A DNA stretch of 64,000 bases, taken from assembly GCF_032050975.1 (NCBI RefSeq), contig NZ_CP116967.1, positions 3,407,001 to 3,471,000 of the forward strand, in the 5' to 3' direction. The position numbers and the translations under genes are program-made. The stretch's first letter is position 1; each line of letters starts with the position of its first letter. Below the pieces are notes generated by a model. That model was not told the origin of the DNA. It searched no databases and saw only the letters and a list, made by a program, of their open reading frames with translations. This DNA is from Candidatus Nitrospira allomarina. Its GTDB lineage: Bacteria > Nitrospirota > Nitrospiria > Nitrospirales > UBA8639. Shown in pieces: positions 35,649 through 42,418 of this stretch.

Positions 35649-35960
35649 ATGACCGGGCAACCTATCATGCAAACCATACGCGAACAAATCGAAGCGAAGC
35701 GCGACAACATTCTTGCTCTAGCGGCCTCGCATGGAGCTCACAACATTCGTCTATTCGGCTCCGTCCTCAGAGGCGAAGCCACTGGCCGAAGCGACGTCGA
35801 TTTTCTCGTACAGATGGATGAGGGACGCACCCTGTTAGATTTGATAGGGCTGTCACAAGATCTGGAAGAACTCCTTCATTGCAAGGTCGATGTGGTAACC
35901 GACCGCGGGATCAGTCCATACCTCAAGGAACGCATTACTGCCGAAGCCGCTCCCCTATGA
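35649..35960 (+). CDS. mntA: MntA-type nucleotidyltransferase antitoxin
   Basis: The ATG at 35649 has AGGAGG eight bases upstream. The 103-residue protein is a minimal nucleotidyltransferase with G37-S38 and D49-V-D51, the G-S-x10-D-x-D motif intact. In MntA/HepT systems this enzyme AMPylates a Tyr of the HEPN toxin and so inactivates it. It overlaps the HepT gene by four bases (ATGA). Compare the degenerate nucleotidyltransferase at 8954, where these Asp residues are lost. Confidence 0.92.
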   Translation: MTGQPIMQTIREQIEAKRDNILALAASHGAHNIRLFGSVLRGEATGRSDVDFLVQMDEGRTLLDLIGLSQDLEELLHCKVDVVTDRGISPYLKERITAEAAPL

Positions 35961-36313
35961 AAGATGATCGTATGTATCTCCTCCACATCCGGGATGCTCT
36001 TGGCAATATTCGAGAGTATACGACACCCGGGCGTGAGGCGTTCTTTAACGACCGGAAAACTCAGGACGCAGTCATACGCAATTTAGAAATCATCGGCGAA
36101 GCGGTCAAGCATATGTCCGCGTCACTGAAAGCCACACACAACACCATCGCTTGGAAACAAATAGCCGGCATGCGAGACAGACTCATTCACGATTATTTTG
36201 GCGTCGACCTCAATCTTGTCTGGGATGTCGTGGCCAGCGAACTACCCCAACTTGAGCGCAAAACAAATCAGATTCTCGGCCATCCAGAAAAGCCGACCGG
36301 ACCCAATTCATAA
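35957..36313 (+). CDS. hepT: HepT-type HEPN RNase toxin
   Basis: The 118-residue helical protein has R73-x4-H78-x-Y80 in M-R-D-R-L-I-H-D-Y-F, the HEPN RNase catalytic motif and the Tyr that MntA AMPylates. Other family features: I-R-D-A-L-G-N-I near the N-terminus, V-I-R-N-L-E-I-I-G-E-A-V. All active residues are present, so the pair seems functional. It lies at the right end of the toxin-antitoxin stretch, just before the defence island. Confidence 0.92.
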   Translation: MKDDRMYLLHIRDALGNIREYTTPGREAFFNDRKTQDAVIRNLEIIGEAVKHMSASLKATHNTIAWKQIAGMRDRLIHDYFGVDLNLVWDVVASELPQLERKTNQILGHPEKPTGPNS

Positions 36314-36399
36314 GCAACCCACACAAGAGTAAACCATTTTCCTCCGTCCTTCCTCCACTCTCCCTTAGGATTCCCTAACAAATTCTTCCCCTATGCCCC

Positions 36400-36548
36400 G
36401 ACGCCTGCCGGCTGGCCCCAGGGAGGGACGCTCTTCGCAGCTAGCGGCCCTTGTTTGAGCGGAGCGAGTTGGGCCGCTCTTTGTATCTTTGGCGTCCCTC
36501 CCCTCCAATAAGGCCAGACGGGGGCGTCGTTCGAGTCCGTAACCCCGT
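36400..36548 (+). repeat. Palindromic repeat, type A with deletion
   Basis: The head is complete (apical GCGGCCC...GGGCCGC), but the second hairpin is missing: GGGCGTC is followed almost directly by a short GAGTCCGTAACCCCG remnant of the third. Confidence 0.85.
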
Positions 36549-36584
36549 CCCCAATACCCCTGAAGTTTTCGTACTTTACCTTCC

Positions 36585-36771
36585 GACGCCTTCCGGGCAG
36601 CCTTAGAGGCAAACATCCGCACAAATGGGCGGGCCTTGTTTGAGCATCGCGAGTTGGCCCGCCTTCCTACACCCGGTGTTTGCCTCTTGTAATATGGCTG
36701 AACGGGGCGTCAATGGTTTTGGGTCCTTTTGCCAAAACAAAAGGACCTCGTCGTACGGGGACGAAACCCCG
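36585..36771 (+). repeat. Palindromic repeat, type B, full unit
   Basis: The last plus-orientation copy before the defence island. Type-B head is combined with the second hairpin GGTCCTTTTG CCAAAA CAAAAGGACC; third hairpin ACGGGG ACGAAA CCCCG. Confidence 0.9.
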
Positions 36772-36939
36772 CCTCCCCGCTCTTGAAATCTCAATGCCCC
36801 CTTCGCGACCCCAATCCGGACCAATCCTAAAAACACATATTTAGCTGAGAATTTTCCCCAATTTTAGTTATCAGAACGTCGAATATTCACCCTCGAAATT
36901 TCGCGGCAGAAGTCCTGAAGCTTCGCGCCCCAAATTTTT

Positions 36940-37137
36940 TTACATCTCATCCGCGATTCTCCGAAGAATCTTCTGAGAAAAATTTCCACTAAATTTAATC
37001 CAAAAAAGATCTCCCTCATTTTTGTCAAACAGATCGAATGCCTTCAATCCAAAAATTTTTTCTGTACTTAAATGGATGTCTGAGGTACATTTCCAGAAAT
37101 CAACCTTGATCCAGCACGCCAAACCATTTGGATATTA
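36940..37137 (-). pseudogene. Possible gene fragment at the island's left edge
   Basis: A minus-strand frame encodes about 65 residues ending F-D-L-F-D-K-N-E-G-D-L-F-W-I-K-F and R-R-I-A-D-E-M. It has no good start: a TAA lies just upstream and only a TTG is available. The composition is protein-like, so it may be the C-terminal remnant of a lost gene, but I recognise no family. The surrounding 36772-37326 holds nothing else I can call and marks the change from GC-rich to AT-rich sequence. Confidence 0.3.
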
Positions 37138-37326
37138 CCTGAACTACCCCCAACAGGTTTATGCCAACGCCTCATCCCCACCCTCACAAATCCATAGCCG
37201 ATGCTCTATTCCAGGGTGAGAATCTTTCTCAGGGGAAAGAGGTCTTCATCCTTCAAAACTGTTTGAACAAAACTGGCACATCTCGAATTAACTCAAGTAC
37301 CAAGCATGCAACCGAAAAGGGCATTT

Positions 37327-37725
37327 ATGAAATTAGAAAGTACTATTGGCCATGCAAACCCAAAAAGCAACGAGCTTACATTTGTTGATGCAAACGAACT
37401 CGTTCGCAGCTTTTGCGAGCAACGAAACTGGCGGCAGTTTCATAAGCCGAAAGACTTAGCTATTGGGGTTGTCACGGAAGGCGCAGAACTTCTCGACTTG
37501 TTCAGGTTTAAAAGTGAACTGGAAGTTGAAGCTCTACTTTCCCACAAACGGACACGGGAAATGATTGCGGATGAAATGGCTGATGTTCAGTTCTTTCTAC
37601 TTCGATTAAGTGAAATAACCGGCATCAACTTAGGCGATGCCTTACGAAAAAAAATCAGAAAGAACCGAAGTAAGTACCCAGTGAAAAAAGCTAAGGGATC
37701 TAACCGAAAATATAACGAAAGCTGA
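37327..37725 (+). CDS. MazG-like nucleotide pyrophosphohydrolase
   Basis: The ATG at 37327 has AAGGG five bases upstream and is preferred over an ATG at 37306. The product (132 residues) has the MazG-like metal-binding layout: W-R-Q-F-H-K-P-K-D-L-A-I-G-V-V-T-E-G-A-E-L-L-D and D-E-M-A-D-V-Q-F-F-L-L-R-L, that is E-x-x-E with D-E-x-x-D, ending I-R-K-N-R-S-K-Y-P-V. This subgroup hydrolyses (d)NTPs such as dCTP to monophosphates. Only six bases separate it from the nuclease-helicase gene, so they form an operon. A role in nucleotide depletion or signal removal during defence is inference. Confidence 0.9.
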   Translation: MKLESTIGHANPKSNELTFVDANELVRSFCEQRNWRQFHKPKDLAIGVVTEGAELLDLFRFKSELEVEALLSHKRTREMIADEMADVQFFLLRLSEITGINLGDALRKKIRKNRSKYPVKKAKGSNRKYNES

Positions 37726-37731
37726 GGGTAA

Positions 37732-40125
37732 ATGCGACTCTATTCTTCTACCTCAGTTGACTTTGTAAGTGATGCGAATCGTAATCAGATCGCAGAAAAA
37801 CTTCGACGGTCGTTTTTTGAATCCTACAGATATAATCCTTCTGAAAATGAAGTACGATCCTGGAAAAATTCATTGCGTGCCATGTCCGGGGTTGTGACTA
37901 CAGCAGGACTTAAAGACAACGGCATCATGATCGAATACCAGTTGCCTCTGACCTCTAAAAGGCTTGATTTTATTATTACCGGGCAAGATCAAACAGGCCG
38001 CGAAAACGCGGCTATTGTTGAACTAAAACAATGGGAAAAGACCAAGCATAATGCAGGCGAGACACTTTTGACGTTTATAGGTGGAGGTGAGCGGCCTGTC
38101 CTTCATCCATCCGTTCAGGTAGGACATTATAAAATGTATCTGGGCGATACCCATACCGCATTTCATCAAGAAGCTAACCCTGTCCACCTCAGTGCCTGCT
38201 CCTATCTACACAACTATCAGGAAATTGAAGAAGATCCCTTGTTCAACTCTTCCTTTGATACGTGGTTAGATCAATACCCAGTATTTACCATGAGTAAGAC
38301 TGATAGGTTATGCGAATACCTTTACGCCCACACAGGAAAAGGAAAAGGCGACACGATACTAAAAAAAATAGAATCGGGAAACTACAAGCCCAGCAAAAAG
38401 CTGATGGAACATGTTGCTGGTGTAATCGAAGGGGAACCTTCGTATGTGTTACTAGATGAGCAATTAATAGTGTTTGAAAGAGTATTGGCACGCTCAAGGC
38501 GAATGGAAGAACAGGGCAAAGGTGTTCTTATCATTAAGGGTGGTCCTGGGACAGGAAAATCAGTCATTGCGATCAACCTAATGGCAAGGCTCCTGCGCGA
38601 GAGCCGAAACGTCCATTACACAACAGGCTCTAGAGCTTTTACGGAAACACTACGAAAAGTTATAGGGCGCCGAGGATCAACCCAGTTTAAATATTTCAAT
38701 AGTTATATGGGAGAAGAGGAAGAACTAATCGACATTATGATTGCGGACGAGTCCCATAGAATTAGGACGACAAGTAATAGTCGCTTTACTCCAAAGGGGA
38801 AACGTTCAAACACTTCCCAGATAGATGAACTCTTAAGCGTTTCCCGATTATGTGTGTTTTTTATAGACGACGCACAGATAGTTCGGCCCAACGAAATTGG
38901 CTCAGTAGATCACATAAAGCGTGCATCCGAAGCCCAGGGTATACCATACGAGGAATACCAGCTTGAGGCCCAATTCCGTTGCGGTGGTTCTGACGGATTT
39001 CTAAATTGGGTTGACAACACCTTAGAGATTCGGCGAACGGCGAATATCATCTGGGAGGGAGCGGAAGGCTTTCAGTTTAAAATCTTCGACAGTCCAAAAG
39101 CCTTAGAAGACGCGATTCGGGAGAAGGCATCCAAGGGAAATTCTGCCAGGGTAGTGGCTGGTTTCTGTTGGAAATGGTCCCCTGCACGAAAAGATGGAAC
39201 CCTTGAAGAGGATGTTGTCATTGGGGACTTCAAACGCCCTTGGGATGCCAAACCTGGAGCCAAGAAACTCGCCAAGGGAATCCCCCCAGCCGAGCTATGG
39301 GCATATGATCCCGGGGGGCTTGATCAGGTTGGCTGCGTATACACTGCACAAGGTTTCGAGTTTGATTATGTCGGGGTCATTTTTGGGCGAGATTTAGTTT
39401 ACAGATTTGATGATGGTGGTTGGAAAGGGGACAGGAAAGAGTCTGCAGATTCTGTGGTGAAGCGCTCCAAGGAAAGCTTTGTTGATCTCGTCAAGAATAC
39501 TTATCGAGTTTTACTCAGCCGGGGAATAAAGGGCTGTTACGTCCACTTCATGGATAAGGAAACTGAACGTTTTTTTAAAAGTCGAATGGACTTACAGTCC
39601 ACACTTGAAAAAGCTGTTACTACAGATGACTGGATGCCAACAATTATCGAACAGCCTGGGGAAAAGGCCTATAGAGAATATCTTCCTCTTTTGGCGCTTG
39701 AAGCTGCAGCAGGATACTTTGGGAAAGAAAGTGATACGAGCCCTGTTGGTTGGGTAAAAGTATCGGGCAGAAAGTTAAATGTTCGAATGTTTGTGGCAAA
39801 AGTTGTGGGGGATTCCATGGCTCCCAAGATTTTGGATGGGACTTATTGCCTTTTCGAATATGGCCCGGAAGGCACAAGGAATGGGCAGATTGTGCTAGCC
39901 GAACACAAGGGCTTTCATGAAATAGACACTAATTCCAGCTATTCGATCAAATACTACTTCTCTGAAAAACAAGTCCTAGAAGATAGTTGGACGCATCGAA
40001 GAATCGTCCTTAAGCCAGCAAACAAGAATTATCAAGAAATTGAAATTCCAGAAGAGCGGGCCGACGAATTTAGGATAGTTGCCCTTTACAGGGGAACTAT
40101 CAATTTGGATTCGGTGGACACCTAA
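37732..40125 (+). CDS. PD-(D/E)XK nuclease - DUF2075 helicase - S24 peptidase fusion
   Basis: This 797-residue protein has three parts. Residues about 55-110 carry a PD-(D/E)XK-like nuclease signature, Asp79 in R-L-D-F-I-I and Glu97-x-Lys99 in I-V-E-L-K. Residues about 255-640 are a DUF2075 (Schlafen-type) P-loop helicase/ATPase domain: Walker A G-G-P-G-T-G-K-S at 270-277, D-E-S-H box, F-I-D-D-A-Q, Q-F-R-C-G-G, and Y-T-A-Q-G-F-E-F. Residues about 655-790 are an S24/LexA-like peptidase with Ser695 in V-V-G-D-S-M and Lys740 in Y-S-I-K. Ala660-Gly661 lies 34 residues before Ser695, the LexA spacing for self-cleavage. The gene is AT-rich compared with neighbours outside the island, suggesting transfer. 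Phage or damage response is inference. Confidence 0.85.
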   Translation: MRLYSSTSVDFVSDANRNQIAEKLRRSFFESYRYNPSENEVRSWKNSLRAMSGVVTTAGLKDNGIMIEYQLPLTSKRLDFIITGQDQTGRENAAIVELKQWEKTKHNAGETLLTFIGGGERPVLHPSVQVGHYKMYLGDTHTAFHQEANPVHLSACSYLHNYQEIEEDPLFNSSFDTWLDQYPVFTMSKTDRLCEYLYAHTGKGKGDTILKKIESGNYKPSKKLMEHVAGVIEGEPSYVLLDEQLIVFERVLARSRRMEEQGKGVLIIKGGPGTGKSVIAINLMARLLRESRNVHYTTGSRAFTETLRKVIGRRGSTQFKYFNSYMGEEEELIDIMIADESHRIRTTSNSRFTPKGKRSNTSQIDELLSVSRLCVFFIDDAQIVRPNEIGSVDHIKRASEAQGIPYEEYQLEAQFRCGGSDGFLNWVDNTLEIRRTANIIWEGAEGFQFKIFDSPKALEDAIREKASKGNSARVVAGFCWKWSPARKDGTLEEDVVIGDFKRPWDAKPGAKKLAKGIPPAELWAYDPGGLDQVGCVYTAQGFEFDYVGVIFGRDLVYRFDDGGWKGDRKESADSVVKRSKESFVDLVKNTYRVLLSRGIKGCYVHFMDKETERFFKSRMDLQSTLEKAVTTDDWMPTIIEQPGEKAYREYLPLLALEAAAGYFGKESDTSPVGWVKVSGRKLNVRMFVAKVVGDSMAPKILDGTYCLFEYGPEGTRNGQIVLAEHKGFHEIDTNSSYSIKYYFSEKQVLEDSWTHRRIVLKPANKNYQEIEIPEERADEFRIVALYRGTINLDSVDT

Positions 40126-40191
40126 GCGACTGCTCCAGTGGAACAAGCAGAGGCTTCTCAAATGAAAATGTACTTCACGGGATTTTGACCT

Positions 40192-40629
40192 ATGCGATAT
40201 TGGTGGGTAAATCAAAATCAAATTTACCGCCAGGAGATTAACGGAGAATATCTTTGGTCTCCGAAGCGATCAGTGGGTGGCCGGCGAAATCCGTTCTATG
40301 AATTTATGCGTGAAGTGTCTCCAGGAGACGTTCTTCTTTCCTTTTGCGACACACGCATCACCGCTCTTGGCATTGCCCAGTCGTACTGCTATGAGTGGCC
40401 AAAACCGGATGAGTTTGGCACCACCGGCCTAAACTGGAGCGCGATCGGTTGGAAAGTAGATGTTCGCTTTCAAGAGCTGTCCAATCGAATCCGGCCCAAG
40501 GAACATATTCAGAAACTGCGGCCCTTTTTGCCAGAGAAATATTCGCCACTTCAGAAGGATGGTAATGGATTACAGAACCTCTATTTGGCCAAAGTCAGCC
40601 CTGCGCTTGCTGCATCGTTATTTGGGTAG
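40192..40629 (+). CDS. EVE-like N-terminal half of an HNH nuclease gene split by amber codon
   Basis: The 145-residue product starts M-R-Y-W-W-V-N-Q-N-Q, then Y-L-W-S-P-K-R and N-P-F-Y-E-F-M-R-E-V-S-P-G-D-V-L-L-S-F, and resembles the PUA/EVE-like domain found at the N-terminus of some HNH restriction endonucleases, where it can recognise modified bases. The frame ends with TAG at 40627-40629 but continues open without shift into the HNH part. In a single-gene reading the TAG would correspond to a Gln codon (CAG). So this is most likely one gene broken by a point mutation. Confidence 0.75.
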   Translation: MRYWWVNQNQIYRQEINGEYLWSPKRSVGGRRNPFYEFMREVSPGDVLLSFCDTRITALGIAQSYCYEWPKPDEFGTTGLNWSAIGWKVDVRFQELSNRIRPKEHIQKLRPFLPEKYSPLQKDGNGLQNLYLAKVSPALAASLFG

Positions 40630-40650
40630 ATTGGTCCTGAGGCAACTGCT

Positions 40651-41175
40651 GTGCAGGATACAGCAAATGCTATCGCCGAGCTGAGGCCTGTTGTACTGCA
40701 ACCCGAAGCAACCCTGGAGGAGTGGGAACAGAGGGTTGAGCGGATGATTCATAACACCCCGACACTACAGGAGACGGAAAAGGAATCGCTCATACAGGCT
40801 CGACGTGGGCAGGGCATGTTCCGGGCCAACGTTCAGCGGATTGAGAGGCAATGTCGGATTACCAGGGTCAATCGGCAGGAACATCTGATTGCCAGTCACT
40901 GCAAGCCCTGGCGCGACTCCACCAATGACGAGCGCCTGGACGGCGAAAACGGGCTGCTACTGACGCCAACCATCGACCACCTTTTCGATAAGGGCTTCAT
41001 CTCATTTGAAGGTAACGGCAGGCTCATAATCTCGCCGGTGGCGCATCGGCCATCGCTGATTAAAATGAGTATCGATGTTGACCACGATTTGAACGTTGGT
41101 GCCTTTAGCGAAGGACAGCGTCGCTTCCTGGACTATCACCGGGAGAATGTTCTTCGCATGGCAGGGCCGCCCTAG
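40651..41175 (+). CDS. HNH endonuclease domain, C-terminal half of the split gene
   Basis: In the same frame after the TAG, a GTG at 40651 could restart translation, but no ribosome binding site is evident. The 174 residues include R-V-N-R-Q-E-H-L-I-A-S-H-C-K-P-W-R-D, N-D-E-R-L-D-G-E-N-G-L-L-L-T-P-T-I-D-H-L-F-D-K-G, the HNH_2-type active site with H-x-x-x-S-H-C, N and H. These proteins are nucleases of type IV-like restriction. With its EVE-like part the full enzyme would have about 327 residues. Confidence 0.85.
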   Translation: MQDTANAIAELRPVVLQPEATLEEWEQRVERMIHNTPTLQETEKESLIQARRGQGMFRANVQRIERQCRITRVNRQEHLIASHCKPWRDSTNDERLDGENGLLLTPTIDHLFDKGFISFEGNGRLIISPVAHRPSLIKMSIDVDHDLNVGAFSEGQRRFLDYHRENVLRMAGPP

Positions 41176-41488
41176 GGAATGGGACAGGGTAAAAAGTAAG
41201 TCGGAAATTCCTACAAATTGAATGATTACTGCCCCAACATTTTTTTGTCTGCCAATTGGCGGGGATGAGTTATGAGTCAACAACAGGCTTGACCCGTAGC
41301 CGAATACGGAATTCGGATACATGGCGTTGTTTAAGATGGGATTGGAGAATTAGCAGCCACTTGGAGGCGGCGCAGTGATGCAATCGTTAGGCGTCAACGC
41401 AGAGCTTTCGAGCAACCGTCCGCTTACGACCCAAAGCGGACATTCAAGCTTGATTTACAGGTTGGACGAAAATAATTAGTACCAATAT
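41176..41488. repeat. Intercassette region with TGTCCGCTT-type hairpin
   Basis: The region has no gene. A perfect hairpin GTCCGCTT-ACGACCC(A)-AAGCGGAC lies at 41418-41441. Thirty bases before it is GTTAGGC (41386-41392), which fits the GTTRRRY core of integron recombination sites. Related sequence recurs after the two following cassettes. Confidence 0.6.
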
Positions 41489-42418
41489 ATGGGAAAAGCA
41501 CCCGACTTACGAGAAAATTTCAATCCACCTGATGAAATCATTCAGGCTGGCTTGAATGGGGATCTGGTCTTTTTTGTAGGAGCTGGGGCATCCGTGCTAC
41601 TTGGCCTGCCGTCATGGTCTGGACTGGCTACACGAACTCTCGATGATTTACGACAGAAGGGCTATTTGAACTATTCAGAAATTGAACAGCTAAATGACCT
41701 AGATCCCAAGAAGCAATTGTCAATTGCATACTCGATTGCTGAAGATAACAAATATAAATTAGACCTTACTAAGCACCTCACTGGTAAAAGTGAAGCCAAT
41801 AGTTTCTATAAAGCTGTTAATGACATAGGCTGTTCTTGTGTAACAACAAACTATGACGAACTATTGGCCCCACGTTTCGTAGATACGAAAGATGGATCTA
41901 CAACGGCTGCATCAATAAATCGAGTATATGAGAGAGAAAAGTTTTTCGCAAAATTGCTTAATGAGCCAGGAACAGTAGTTCATCTACATGGTGCTATTAG
42001 TAAACCAGAAACAATGATCGTGACAACTAAGGATTATCTTGAGCACTACGACCATGAAAATGTCCAAGAATTTCTGGATGAATTATTTGAAAAGAAGACC
42101 ATTTTATTTCTTGGTTACGGTCTGGAAGAAGCGGAAATATTAGAACATATATTAAGAAGGGGGTCAGCAAACCCAACCAGTGATAGAAGACGTTTTGCGT
42201 TACAGGGATTTTTCGTAAGTCAAAAACCACTTTATGAAAAACTTCATACATATTACGAGAAATCATTTGGAGTACATCTATTAGGCTTTGTCCGCGATCA
42301 CGAGAATTACAAATGTCTAGAGACGATTATAAAATCCTGGGCAAATGAAATTGAGGTAAGAAAGCCACCATTAGCTGCTGATAATGACTTTATGGATGAG
42401 GTTCTCGATGGTGACTAG
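41489..42418 (+). CDS. SIR2-family protein
   Basis: The 309-residue product has the SIR2 Rossmann features: F-F-V-G-A-G-A-S at 28-35, V-T-T-N-Y-D-E-L at 118-125 and V-V-H-L-H-G at 163-168, with I-L-F-L-G-Y-G-L-E-E-A-E near 215. No zinc ribbon is seen, as is usual in the defence-associated SIR2 group (SIR2_2), which degrades NAD+ after phage detection rather than deacetylating. The start is the ATG at 41489. Its stop lies inside the start of the 943-residue gene (11-bp overlap), so the two act as one unit. NADase action is from family knowledge. Confidence 0.88.
   Translation: MGKAPDLRENFNPPDEIIQAGLNGDLVFFVGAGASVLLGLPSWSGLATRTLDDLRQKGYLNYSEIEQLNDLDPKKQLSIAYSIAEDNKYKLDLTKHLTGKSEANSFYKAVNDIGCSCVTTNYDELLAPRFVDTKDGSTTAASINRVYEREKFFAKLLNEPGTVVHLHGAISKPETMIVTTKDYLEHYDHENVQEFLDELFEKKTILFLGYGLEEAEILEHILRRGSANPTSDRRRFALQGFFVSQKPLYEKLHTYYEKSFGVHLLGFVRDHENYKCLETIIKSWANEIEVRKPPLAADNDFMDEVLDGD

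Noticed and set aside
40651-41175. HNH domain as an independent normal gene
   Set aside because: It is in the same frame as the EVE-like part with a single TAG between them and no ribosome binding site before the GTG, so a split gene is the simpler reading, although separate translation is not excluded.
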